Positions 1 to 10,789 of a stretch of 64,000 nucleotides of DNA are shown here, piece after piece (position 1 is the first letter of the stretch; every line of letters begins with the position of its first letter). The translations under genes and the position numbers were made by a program. The DNA lies in contig NC_089192.1 in the NCBI RefSeq assembly GCF_947507565.1, positions 558,001 through 622,000 on the forward strand. The letters run 5' to 3'. The notes under the pieces are model-generated. The model ran no database searches and was not told the origin of the DNA. It worked only from the letters and a program-made list of their open reading frames with translations. Source of the stretch: Oscarella lobularis. Lineage: Eukaryota; Porifera; Homoscleromorpha; Homosclerophorida; Oscarellidae.

Positions 1-36
1 TTTGCTGGAATCGTCTGCCTGAAAGAGACTGCCTGA
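1..36 (+). CDS. 3' end of a class-2 collagen/Ig gene (partial)
   Basis: The first 36 bases read FAGIVCLKETA followed by TGA, identical to the last exon of the class-2 Ig gene ending at 9,535. The rest of the gene lies left of the window. This shows that at least one further array unit exists upstream. Confidence 0.85.
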   Translation, partial: FAGIVCLKETA

Positions 37-65
37 GTTACTTTTGTAGAACTGTTTGTCAGTGG

Positions 66-425
66 CTATGTGTCTATTGCTCCCTCTAAAAACGCGAGCT
101 GTTCAATTTCTTCGATAGTCAATTCAACGTCGCGTTTCTGCAGAGTCTTTCTTTTCGCTTCATTCGCTTTCCTGTGAACCTCTTTTGCCAACGAGGCAAC
201 AAACAATTCCGTCGCTTTCGCAATGAGAAACACCGACTCCTGACTCGCCAACGAAATATCCGGATCCATTTTCACCATATTCTTCACTCTTCCCAAGGGA
301 AGTCGCAGCAATTTCTCCTGTTTCGAACCATCTCCATCAGCAGAAGGAGCAGCAGCCTCCTCGTGCACTCTCTCTTCGGTCACTTCCATCGCTTCGTCGT
401 CCGCCATTTCGCCTAGTGTACGCAT
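66..425 (-). CDS. POLE4: DNA polymerase epsilon subunit 4 (copy A)
   Basis: A single-exon histone-fold protein of up to 119 residues. An acidic, alanine-rich N-terminus is followed by the core LPLGRVKNMVKMDPDISLA, then the histone-fold helices and the family ending RKTLQKRDVELTIEEIEQLAFLEG. This matches animal POLE4 along its length. In the family, POLE4 pairs with POLE3 as a small H2A/H2B-like dimer of polymerase epsilon. Two start codons are possible, MRTLGEM at 425 or the seven-codon-shorter MADDEAM. It is transcribed away from the Ig-type first exon at 653, about 230 bp off. The twin at 9,565-9,924 differs by one visible residue (D/E near residue 32), so both look functional. Confidence 0.93.
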   Translation of the reverse strand: MRTLGEMADDEAMEVTEERVHEEAAAPSADGDGSKQEKLLRLPLGRVKNMVKMDPDISLASQESVFLIAKATELFVASLAKEVHRKANEAKRKTLQKRDVELTIEEIEQLAFLEGAIDT

Positions 426-652
426 GCGTGGCTTTTCCGTCGTCGTTTAGAAGAAGCTTCTCTGTTCGTTTTAACACGACGAGGTCATTTTTAGACTAGT
501 TGCACTGTCTTTCGAAACTAAGAGGACTAAGGAAAAGTCGAATTAGACGCAAGCGCGCGGCGTGATTGGACTGCACGATGCGTGGGATCGTACTTAATTT
601 TTCTCCTACCTCCCAATTCTCGTGATCCTGTTTACATCGAGCTCGAGAGACG

Positions 653-1290
653 ATGAGTAAACAGGACTTTACTGGCGGCACAAGAAGCCTCGTCTACGTG
701 ACGCCACTCGTTTCTCTTCTACTCTTTGCGGGCAATTTTCTGTGGCTTGCTAAACTGCAGATAACGGTTAATGACCTTTCAAGAGAAAACACGGAGATTC
801 TTCGTACTTTTGGGTCTCCATCTGATGTCAGCATGCCTGAATCTGAGTCAGATCGAATCAAAAGGCAATCCGAACCCGAACTAGGTGGCTTGCTGAATCA
901 AATCGCACTAAAACAGGTAGGGTATATTGGCATGCGGAACCAGGTTTAACATGTAATTGGGCGATTGTAGCTCCAGGCAATAAAAGCGAAATGAACGGAA
1001 ACTATGCATAGAAGCCTTCAAGGCATGGTAGAATAGCTATGAATATTCTTATACCAGCCTTTGTGTCATGGGAAAGCTGTCATGGGAAACCGCAAGCAAA
1101 CCCAGACAGCATACCCTGACACAGAATTTCTTCGCAAACGAACCATGACAGCTTTACCGGTGACACAAAGATGCATCAGTAGTACTGTTGCTTATTCAGT
1201 TCCTTCAGAAATAAGGACAAAACCTGTTGATGCAGTTGGTAAACAATGTGGCCGAGCAGTGTTTGAATGCATTGCTACTGGATATTAGCG
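653..1290 (+). pseudogene. Class-1 Ig gene 5' fragment (copy A); intact exon 1
   Basis: The first exon, 653 to about 916, is intact. It has a short cytosolic tail, a membrane segment (LVYVTPLVSLLLFAGNFLWL), a basic processing site (RIKRQS) and a GT donor in phase 0. The next exon, with the conserved L-Q-A-[LI]-K-A start, is damaged: it hits TGA and has lost its donor. A piece of the first Ig exon (KPVDAVGKQ, then AVFEC) follows and breaks off after ATGY near 1,288, where EF-hand gene sequence begins. As a separate gene it is broken. The phase-0 exon could, however, splice straight to exon 2 of the gene at 1,927 and act as an alternative first exon; that is inference. Confidence 0.8.
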
Positions 1291-1790
1291 TGAACAGTCC
1301 TTCTCTCACAGATGAAGGCATACAGCTAGTGACTGGGATTTACCAGCAAGAGATAATGAAACCCGACCACCAGAGTTGTTTTCGCCTTCTGTTCTTGTCC
1401 AATAAGAAAGAGGAAGGCATCTCGGGATTTTTATGCATCCTTGATCAATCAGATAGTCATTATTGACCAAGACAAATGGAGGATAAATAAGCGGAGTGGC
1501 TTGCCTAAAAGGTACGAGTGCATCATCTCCAGCAGATAGCATACACTTCCACTGAATCTTAGATACAGACACATTATACTGGATCATCCTATGAGCGAAG
1601 TCATCAATCCCTCCGGTCAACGATCTAGCATGAGTCAAAGGAGCGACAACACGGCCGACGACAAAAGCGATTTTGAGTCGTCTCGTTTGGCATCGAGGAA
1701 GAGATCGTTGGTTGGAGCTTGAAGAGAAAGTGGCAAGGGCAACAGCTCGGTAGGTATACACATCTTGAGAGCTTTAGAGGTTATGTGTGA
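1291..1790 (+). pseudogene. Degenerate EF-hand gene fragment (copy A)
   Basis: This stretch is a decayed copy of parts of the EF-hand gene at 14,234. The end of exon 1 is recognisable (the QLVTG region and the block before the serine/basic segment), then the exon starting MDRPMSGVIDPSG-like, here with changes such as GAAGTCATCAATCCC, and its donor region. Stops and deletions break the frame. The internal intron sequence is also present, so it arose from genomic DNA and is not a retrocopy. It records an older duplication round inside the array. Confidence 0.8.
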
Positions 1791-1926
1791 TTGGCAGGGC
1801 AGTTTGCAGGAAGCTTTGGGAATTGCTTCGTTGCGTGGTCATATCGCTGAACGGCTCTCTACACGTGTAATTGTTTCACTCCTCCGATTCTCGTGATCCT
1901 GTTTGCGCATGTTGAGCTCGACGACG

Positions 1927-4533
1927 ATGAGTAAGCAGGACTTTTCCACCGGCACAAAGAGCCTCATCTATGTGACTCCACTCGTTTCTCTTCTGCTCTT
2001 TGCGGGCAATTTTCTGTGGCTCGCTAAGCTGCAGACAACGGTGAACGACCTTTCAAGAGAAAACATGGAGATTCTTCGTACTTTTGGGCCTCCGTCTGAT
2101 GCCAGCATGCCCGAATCCGAGTCAGATCGAATCAAAAGGCAATCTGATCTTGGGTTTGGCGATCTTTTTAGTCAAATTGCAGTGAAACAGGTATCGAAGG
2201 GAGACCAGTTGAATTTATTATTGTAAATTGGGTAATTGTAGCTCCAAGCTCTAAAAGCCACATGCACTGAAAACCAGGAACTTTGCATAGAAGGTATGCT
2301 GGAACAGCTGTGCACATTTCTCTACCACCTTTGTTGGTAGGACCTAAAGGCAATACTGGTCCTAAAGGAGAAAAGGGAGATCAAGGAATCCGAGGTACGA
2401 ATAGCAGTGTGTACAGTACAGTTCTTTTAATAGAAGCCTTACTCCCCAGGTGCGAATGGCGCAAAGGGATCTAAAGGCGATGTAGGACCTCGTGGAGAAA
2501 AGGGGTCAAGAGGAGACGTGGGTCCAAAGCTTGTTTCCGTTGGTCAGTGAAAATATTTTCTTCACGTCTTTGAGATTGTATCGTTGTCGTAGATCCTCCC
2601 CAGTTTATTGCAAAGCCTGTTGATGCTGTTGGAAAACAAGGCGGGCAAGCTGTGTTCGAGTGCAAAGCTACAGGATATCCGAAGCCCGCTATTCACTGGA
2701 GAAAACAGCATGGTGTTATTCCCAATCGAGCTGAAATATCACCAACTCATCGCCACAAATTCGTAATTAACGACTTGGGGCTAGAAGACGAAGGAGTGTA
2801 CGTGTGCGTTGCGGAGAACGTCTTCGGCGTTGCAGAGGCAGAAGCTCGACTATCCATTGTTGGTAGGTGAAACGTTAGGAGGCATATCTCGTCTGAGAAC
2901 GTTTTAACAGTGTTCTGACTTGACTTTAGTTGCTCCTGTGCTTGCGGAAGTGGCACCGAAAAAAATTACGGTGTTGCCAGCTACTTCTAGCATAAGCTTG
3001 CCTTGCAAAGCGTCCGCGTTTCCTAAGGCTAAGATAAGCTGGGTCCGTCGTGGAGCAGCACTTCCGGACAGCGCTGTTATCACTTCAGACGGATCTCTTC
3101 GCATTTTGGAGTTTTCTGAAGAGGACAATGGGGTTTACGTATGTCGCGCTGAAAATGAGCATGGATACGCTGAACATGCAACGGATGTGTCTCTGTATGA
3201 CCCAGGTAAAATTTGCACAGAGGCTAGAGTAATAAAACGACGCTAGTTATGTAGACGACAAAATCAAGCACGGAATAGAAGCAGTGAACAATACGGAAGT
3301 CGTGATCAATTGCACTCTGTGTCCCTATAAAGGTTTGGATTTCTATTGGACGAGGCCAGGAGAAGAACTGCCTTTTAACCGGTCTAAAATTACTGACTGT
3401 TCTTTGATAATTTCTCCCGTTCTCATGGAAGACGCTGGTCAATATGTCTGTGGGGCTGCAAGGAAAGGCGAAAAGTCTATTAGTCTTGAAGAACAAACAA
3501 GTCTAGTCGTTTTAGGTACTGTGAACGGTAAAATGGTCTGATAGACGGGACTTGTATTTCTTTTAGGAAAGCCAACAATCACGTCACTCTTTCCCGCAGT
3601 GACGCACTTTAGAAGAGGTCAAGGCGCCGAGATACGTTGCTCTGCAATTGGTCCTCCTAATCCTGAAATTCAATGGCTCGGAAAAAACAAACACCTTAGT
3701 GGAAATAAAAACGATTCCGGTGTTTTATATCTTAGCAACTCTACCTCTGATGACGAAGCGGTGTATGTCTGCGTTGCAAGGAATATCTTCGGAGAAGCTC
3801 GACGACAGATTTCAGTCATTCAACTTTCTGAGCCACAGTTTGTCGTACGCCCTCCCGAACTGTTGAATGCATCGGTTTCAAGTACCGTATCTCTTCACTG
3901 TCAGGCTGAGGGAGTACCAAAGCCAGATATCACTTGGACGCCTCCTTGCGGAACAACTCCAGACCACATAAAGATCCTGGAAAACGGCACTCTAATACTC
4001 TCGGGTGTTTCAGCCTGGGATACCGGCATTTACGAATGCTCAGCAACGGGTTTTGGAAAATCTTCTGCAAAGACTCATCTCATTGTTCCAGCTAGTAAGT
4101 TTTCTTGTTTTTACGCTTTAATTAAACGGCTTTGTTTATCTTAGTTGATACGAATTGGAAATTGTCTGACAGGTGCAGCGGGTTTAGGCAATCTCGTTAT
4201 GACAAGAGAGTCTATTATCAGGCGTCTTCTTCTACGACTTGGACAAAGTCGCGCTTCTACTATTGTCCGAAAGGATATCATTGGGCTTGCACGTCAGAGG
4301 GAAAAGAAATTTTTGGTGATAACAACAATTGGTCAAGGCAGCACGTTTATTACGGCTTGTGTGGATGGAGTAGTAACCGGTTTCCCCGTTACGGCAGCAC
4401 CCGATACTATTTTCGATTTCGGGATTCTTCAACAACGAATGCACACAAGCACGCAGGTAATTATGAGGAGTACCAAGTAGAATACTCTTCAACTACCAGT
4501 TACTTTGCTGGAATTGTTTGCATACGCAATTGA
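1927..4533 (+). CDS. Class-1 type II membrane collagen/Ig protein, copy A
   Basis: Nine exons: 1927-2190, 2242-2293, 2341-2394, 2450-2542, 2593-2862, 2930-3205, 3247-3515, 3567-4094, 4145-4533. The product has a short cytosolic N-terminus, one membrane segment near residues 15-37, a furin-like RIKR site, a two-cysteine exon, about 14 Gly-X-Y triplets over two exons, five Ig domains (one per exon, then two in exon 8) and a C-terminal module of about 115 residues. Exons from the collagen part onward begin and end in phase 1. The acceptor before exon 7 (GCTAG, 3246) is one base short relative to copy B (GCAG, 12751). Including exon 7 should therefore shift the frame; skipping it would restore it. 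The likely role is a shed or membrane-bound adhesion protein or receptor. The function is not known. Confidence 0.82.
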
Positions 4534-4700
4534 CAAGCTGTTTACAAACACAGCTGAACGCTGGTGGCGGTCTTTGTCATTGTTTTTCTGTTTTTTGTCG
4601 TCGGTTTTACTGTATGCTGCCATGCTGAAGAAGCAATACTGTCTGTGTAGGAGTCTCCATTAATATTTATCTCTACTGTTTGCAGTGGATCGGCGACTAA

Positions 4701-6639
4701 ATGGAACTTCCCAGAATTCCTCTCACCACTTTTGCTCCAAAAGACATTGGTCTTGGGCGTCGAACAATCCCTGGCAACCCTCTCGTCCAATTTCATCGAA
4801 ACCTAAATCGTCACGGACGGCTCAGTCTAAGCCCTTTACCTAAAAGAAGAAGTCAGAACGGCCCAAGACCTCTTGGTTTCCTGCCGATCAAAACTTCAAA
4901 GGGCGGGCAGAGAAATAGGGCGGAGTCCCTCCCCTTGCCCCTCCCCATTTTGCAAAAGACGGCAACGAAATCTTCTCCAACAGTTCTTGAAACAACGATA
5001 CCTAGACGCGCGAAGACAGAAAACTTCAGAGTCGGTGCTCTGACACCGCTGAAGTCACAGCAAGATGATAAAGAAGAGAATCTGATTGACGAAGATTCGA
5101 CTGAAGAAGGAAGACGAATTACAATTAGCGTGAACGTTCCTTCTCCGGTCGAGGACAATTCTGCGGACGAAGATGTACAGCTAGTGACTGGGGCATTTGA
5201 GAAATACTTGCAAGAGATAAGGACATCCAACCACCAGAGTCGTTCACCTTCTGTTCCAAAAAGAAAGGCGAAGGCGTCTAGAGAAGTGCGGGATTCTTAT
5301 GCACCCTTGAGGTAATAATAACTAGAGAATGATGGCCCGGTGTTCACCGTGTTGCCATCATGCAGAGCCTCCCACCGCTTACCGTACGCGAGCGCCTTAG
5401 ATAACATGACGTCATAAAATTTCATGTTATCATGCACCCTTGAGGTAATAATAATGAAGAGAGTGAGTACTCGCGTAATTTATCGTTTTTAGAGATCGTT
5501 TTCTCAGGATGCCTGAGAAGGCCATTCCAGCAGTAAGCAAAATTTAGGGAGGGGAGAAAAAGATTCTCTTGATTTCTGTAGGATCAAGAGAGAGCATACT
5601 TTAGTTTTGTCAATCAAAAAGTCATGGTCGACCGAGACAAATGGAGGATAGATAAACGAAGTGGCCTGCAGTGGATTCCGTGCGCACGATGCCTAAAAAA
5701 CGGCGGAAGGTACGAGTGCATCATCTCCAGCAGATAGCACGGTGACTTCCACTCAATTTTAGATGCAGACGATGCGTCTGCATTCGAGTCGGAGGCGGTT
5801 ACATCATACTCGACGATGCCATCAACGGCTCGGACTTCGTCACAATGACAGAGGAAGAAAAGCAAAAGAGTAAGTGTACTCCTTGATAAATTAAATAAAA
5901 GTTATAATTTAAACTCGCTAGTAATTGAAAGTGGGGTCTTTGCCAAGGAACCGACTTGCAGTCGCTGCCACTCTGCCGTTCTCTCGCGAGGTCGCATGGA
6001 TCGTCCTATGAGCGGAGTCATCGATCCCTCCGGTCGCCGATCGAGTATGAGTCGAAGGAGCGACAACGCGGCCGACGACGAAAGCGATTTTGAGCTGTCT
6101 CGTCGTCAGCTCGTCGGCGGCTCTGACGACGAGAGAGTCGTCGCCTTTGGGTCGAGTTGGTTCAGCATCCAGAAAGAAATTGGTTGGAGCTCGAAGAGAA
6201 AGTGGGAAAGACGACAGCTCGGTACGTACATACAGATGTTGAGGACTTTAGAGGTTATGTGTGATTAACAGGGAAATAATAAGGAGGGTTTTGATATGGA
6301 TGGTGGTCCAACTAGAAGGCAAGTCATTGGGGATTTTTTGTACATGATGTAGCGTCCCTGAGTGGCTGTGTAGCATGGTTAGATCTGGTGATGGGCGTAG
6401 CTCGAGACTTGAAGATGTTGCCGAGACGGAATACGGACTAGCAGATGGCGGATCTTCTGCTGGTGTGTAGCGTCAAACTCTCAATAAAATACTCTCAATA
6501 AAATATTTTATTTTAATTAAAGTCTCTGTTCGTTAGATCTTGGAGGAAAAGGCACACCAGGCCTAGACCGAAGTATTGAAACCGTTCATTGCTGTAAAAC
6601 GTTTATCTACTCTTTGCTAGGCGGCGTTGATGGACTGGG
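4701..6639 (+). pseudogene. Truncated EF-hand gene (copy A)
   Basis: Exons equivalent to exons 1-5 of the intact gene at 14,234 are present: 4701-5311, 5493-5532, 5582-5709, 5763-5869 and 5991-6221. Exon 5 has lost bases in two places compared with copy B (about 2 and 3), which shifts the frame after the GGSDDER segment. The gene ends at the duplication edge near 6,639, so all EF-hand-region exons are missing. An insertion of about 133 bp sits in intron 1. If transcribed, it could make only an N-terminal protein of about 200-300 residues. Confidence 0.85.
5299..5454. repeat. Hairpin insertion flanked by 23-bp direct repeats
   Basis: Copy A has about 133 bp here that copy B lacks. The insert is bounded by two copies of a 23-bp word starting atgcacccttgagg (5299-5321 and 5432-5454), which spans the exon 1 splice donor. 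The core contains two inverted repeats. One is ATGATGGC...GCCATCAT with inner GGTG/CACC. The other is GATAACATGA...TCATGTTATC, a perfect 10-bp stem. It could be a small non-autonomous element with a long target duplication, or a hairpin-templated replication error. The duplicated donor means either copy of the splice site could be used. Confidence 0.75.
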
Positions 6640-6844
6640 AACGGACAATTCTAAAATTGTCGGTTCTGCTTGGAGACTTCCTCAGCACGTGTTTACAGCA
6701 TCTGCTTTCTGTTTGTGCATTTACTTTTGTCTTTTGTTCCCTGAAGAGGGAGTCAGTCTCACGTGAACAGTGTCCCTTTTCCTCCAATGAATCGACGAGG
6801 AGAGCGGAATAAGCACGTGAAGCAGAGTTGTTTACTTGAGGACT

Positions 6845-9535
6845 ATGGGCCGCAAGGAGACAATTCCTCTCGCAACTAAGGCTCTCATTTATGGCACACC
6901 ATTTGTTTCTCTACTTCTGTTTGTGGGCAACTTTGCTTGGCTTGTCAAATTGCAATCAACTGTCAATCTGAGTTGCAGTCAGGACAAACTTTCCGAAAAT
7001 GAGCTTCCTGATCCCTTTTCTCTGCCTGGCCGAGCCAAGAGGCAATCTGATCCAGTATTCACGGATTTGTTTGACAGAATCGCTCAAGCTCAGGTAAAAC
7101 GAGCATAGACCGGTCTATATTAGAAAATGTTATGTTATGTAATCACTGCCGTCAGCTTCAAGCTTTGAAGGCTACATGTCAAACGAACAAAACGCTGTGC
7201 ATCCAAGGTACAAAAAGCGAGAGCATATTTGATGTGACAGTGATGTCACAACTTCAGGGCCGAAAGGAGATACCGGCTCTGAAGGTAAGCAAGGCGAAAA
7301 AGGCGACAAAGGTGATAAGGGTATAGAAGGTGAGAGTCAGGCTGTACTCTGTGTCAGGTCAGCAGATAGACAGCTAGAGGTCGTTTGTTTACAGGTTTCA
7401 GGGGACCAAAAGGAGATAAAGGCGATATGGGTCCGAGAGGAAACCTAGGTCCCCTATCAATTAGTGTTGGTAATAAGTTCAGTGTATAACTATTATTTTA
7501 TATGTTTGCTTTTAAGTTCCACCAACGTTCATTCACAAGCCTAAGGATTTTGTTGGAGTTAGGGGTGGCACGGCGGAGTTTCACTGCAAAGTAACCGGTT
7601 TTCCCAGGCCAACGGTTCATTGGAGAAAAGAAAGCGGGCAACTTCCTTTGCACGCCAAAGTGTCAGTAGATTATCGGCACAAGCTCACTCTTAATAATAT
7701 CAATCAAGCCGATGAAGGACAATACGTTTGTATGGCAGAAAATATGTTCGGTGTAGCAGAGTCATCAGCCCAGCTTTCAATCAACGGTTAGCGGTATCAG
7801 AGCTGTTGACTGTGATAGTTACAATCATTTTACTCTTTCAGCTGCTCCTATGTTTACAGACGTTGGCCCTGAGAGTTTGACGGTTCTTCCTACAAATTCT
7901 GAAGTTACATTGCCTTGCAAAGCGTCAGGATTCCCGCAACCTAAAATTCATTGGTCACGCTACGGAAAGTCTTTGCCAGAAAACTCTTCGGTTCACTCAA
8001 ACGGGAGTTTAGTGATCTCCGAGTTTTCTAGTAAAGATAACGGGAGTTACGTCTGTCGAGCTGAAAACCGACACGGAAATGCGACTCATTCTACAAATGT
8101 ATCGGTTTATCACGGTGAAGATCACTAGAAGCAAAGACTATATGTTTCTAAGCTAATCTTTAGAGATCATTCACGGACTTAAAGTTATCAACAATACCAA
8201 AGCGTCTATTAAATGCACTATTTGTCCGTTCAAAAAGCTCGCCTTTCGTTGGGAAAGAAAGGACGGCAAAGATCTGCCTTTAGACAGAACAAAAATATAT
8301 CACTGTTCATTAGAGATTTCTCCAGTGCTTATGCAGGATGCTGGCACTTACACATGCATAGCATCATCAAGTGACAGCTATTCATCCCAGATTCTGAAAG
8401 ATTGCGTGTCCCTCACCGTTCTAGGTATTTCACGCTTTCTGACATCTATGCAAGTGTTTTACACGTTTTGTGTAGGGAAGGCAAAGATTAAAAGCATTGT
8501 TTTAGGTACACTTCAATTTTATTTTCTACTTTTTCCTAACTCTTATCTTGCATAGAGAAGTCAAATAAATCAGTTCAAACTATTCAAGGTGGCATTATCT
8601 ACGTCTCTCCCGGTGACAGTATAACATGCGTTGCGGAAGGGCCACCGTTGCCAACTGTCACTTGGAAGAGACACAACAGACAATTGATCAGTGAACCTGG
8701 CAACGCCACGTTGCAGGTTGGGGCCATCTTCGATGAAGGAGTGTACTCATGTTATGCTGAAAATCGGTTTGGTAGTGATGAAAAGCTAGCTGTTGTTCTA
8801 TCAGACACTTTTCGTTTTATTGAAACTCCTCCTGAAACTCTTCCTCTCGAAGTGGGGGCAAAGGCGGAAGTGCACTGCAGCGCTGCATTGGGAGTGGACG
8901 TCTCCTGGAGTCTTCCCAAATGTCTCAGCTGCAATAGCAACTTTCAGTCTAGCGCTCGTAACTTGGGAAATGGTACTCTTCGCTTTGTCTCCGCAAAGAA
9001 CTGGGACACCGGTGTTTATCAGTGCATTGCAAAAGCTAAGGGAGTGACTCAGACGGCAACAGTTGAGATTAATGTTGGAAATCAGCCCACAGGTACAATA
9101 TTTTCAATCACGCAGACTCCTCATTAAGTATATGGCCAAAATTTAGCGGAAGAATGGATGTTGCGTACAGACAATTGCGGAGGATTTCGTCAGTCAACAT
9201 ATGGCAGTCAAGTTTTCTATGCTGTATCAAAATCGACTACTTGGTCCAAAACGACGGTTTATTTATGCCCACGTGGATATTATTGGGCTAGTACCCAAGA
9301 TGGAAAGAGAATTTTTGGTTCAAACGGCAACATGTCGGGAAGAAATCTCTACCGTAGTCAATGTGGTTGGAGTGGCTACGTCTACGGAGGAAAGGACCGG
9401 CGCTATTTTCGATTTCGAGACTCTGCATCAACCAATGCTTACAAACACGCTGGTAACAATGAAGAGTATCAGCTTCAGTACAGTTCATCTACTTCTTATT
9501 TTGCTGGAATCGTCTGCCTGAAAGAGACTGCCTGA
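6845..9535 (+). CDS. Class-2 type II membrane collagen/Ig protein
   Basis: The nine exons (6845-7093, 7156-7207, 7258-7329, 7395-7469, 7517-7786, 7842-8114, 8164-8424, 8556-9092, 9147-9535) join to 725 codons with consistent phases. The layout is that of the class-1 protein: short cytosolic tail, membrane segment (ALIYGTPFVSLLLFVGNFAW), basic site AKRQS, a two-cysteine exon (TC then LC), Gly-X-Y repeats, five Ig domains with typical Cys...Trp...D-x-G-x-Y-x-C, and the C-terminal module (GGFRQSTYGSQVFYAVSK; RYFRFRDSASTNAYKH). A possible 30-bp symmetric mini-exon lies at 8476-8505. Its promoter lies directly after the truncated EF-hand gene. Divergence from class 1 is large, so this is an older paralogue. 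The ligand is unknown. Confidence 0.88.
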
Positions 9536-9564
9536 GTTACTTTTGTAGAACTGTTTGTCAGTGG

Positions 9565-9924
9565 CTATGTGTCTATTGCTCCCTCTAAAAACGCGAGCTG
9601 TTCAATTTCTTCGATAGTCAATTCAACGTCGCGTTTCTGCAGAGTCTTTCTTTTCGCTTCATTCGCTTTCCTGTGAACCTCTTTTGCCAACGAGGCAACA
9701 AACAATTCCGTCGCTTTCGCAATGAGAAACACCGACTCCTGACTCGCCAACGAAATATCCGGATCCATTTTCACCATATTCTTCACTCTTCCCAAGGGAA
9801 GTCGCAGCAATTTCTCCTGTTTCGAACCTTCTCCATCAGCAGAAGGAGCAGCAGCCTCCTCGTGCACTCTCTCTTCGGTCACTTCCATCGCTTCGTCGTC
9901 CGCCATTTCGCCTAGTGTACGCAT
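9565..9924 (-). CDS. POLE4: DNA polymerase epsilon subunit 4 (copy B)
   Basis: This is the second copy of the 119-residue histone-fold gene, with one visible residue change from copy A (GEGSKQ against GDGSKQ). All histone-fold positions are kept. It sits 29 bp beyond the stop of the class-2 Ig gene and is convergent with it. Its upstream region is shared head-to-head with the Ig-type exon at 10,152. Confidence 0.93.
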   Translation of the reverse strand: MRTLGEMADDEAMEVTEERVHEEAAAPSADGEGSKQEKLLRLPLGRVKNMVKMDPDISLASQESVFLIAKATELFVASLAKEVHRKANEAKRKTLQKRDVELTIEEIEQLAFLEGAIDT

Positions 9925-10151
9925 GCGTGGCTTTTCCGTCGTCGTTTAGAAGAAGCTTCTCTGTTCGTTTTAACACGACGAGGTCATTTTTAGACTAGTT
10001 GCACTGTCTTTCGAAACTAAGAGGACAAAGGAAAAGTCGAATTAGACGCAAGCGCGCGGCGTGATTGGACTGCACGATGCGTGGGATCGTACTTAATTTT
10101 TCTCCTACCTCCCAATTCTCGTGATCCTGTTTACATCGAGCTCGAGAGACG

Positions 10152-10789
10152 ATGAGTAAACAGGACTTTACTGGCGGCACAAGAAGCCTCGTCTACGTGA
10201 CGCCACTCGTTTCTCTTCTACTCTTTGCGGGCAATTTTCTGTGGCTTGCTAAACTGCAGATAACGGTTAATGACCTTTCAAGAGAAAACACGGAGATTCT
10301 TCGTACTTTTGGGTCTCCATCTGATGTCAGCATGCCTGAATCTGAGTCAGATCGAATCAAAAGGCAATCCGAACCCGAACTAGGTGGCTTGCTGAATCAA
10401 ATCGCACTAAAACAGGTAGGGTATATTGGCATGCGGAACCAGGTTTAACATGTAATTGGGCGATTGTAGCTCCAGGCAATAAAAGCGAAATGAACGGAAA
10501 CTATGCATAGAAGCCTTCAAGGCATGGTAGAATAGCTATGAATATTCTTATACCAGCCTTTGTGTCATGGGAAAGCTGTCATGGGAAACCGCAAGCAAAC
10601 CCAGACAGCATACCCTGACACAGAATTTCTTCGCAAACGAACCATGACAGCTTTACCGGTGACACAAAGATGCATCAGTAGTACTGTTGCTTATTCAGTT
10701 CCTTCAGAAATAAGGACAAAACCTGTTGATGCAGTTGGTAAACAATGTGGCCGAGCAGTGTTTGAATGCATTGCTACTGGATATTAGCG
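10152..10789 (+). pseudogene. Class-1 Ig gene 5' fragment (copy B); intact exon 1
   Basis: This copy matches 653-1,290 base for base as far as I can see. It has the same intact first exon, the same stop and lost donor in exon 2, and the same truncated Ig exon fused to EF-hand sequence. Sharing every lesion means the damage came before the 9.5-kb duplication. The intact first exon may serve as an alternative first exon for the gene at 11,426. Confidence 0.8.

Larger units (their letters stand above)
1..6639 (+). repeat. Tandem segmental duplication, copy A
   Basis: Copy A carries POLE4, the Ig and EF-hand fragments, class-1 Ig gene A and the truncated EF-hand gene. It lines up with copy B at an offset of 9,499 bp at its left end. 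From 1 to about 2,340 I noticed only three single-base differences (near 330, 527 and 2,318). Beyond that the Ig exons differ at many sites, and the EF-hand part is again closer. Alignment with copy B stops at the shared word gatggactggg, which ends at 6,639 here and 16,021 in copy B. Comparison was by eye, so no identity value is given. Confidence 0.93.
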
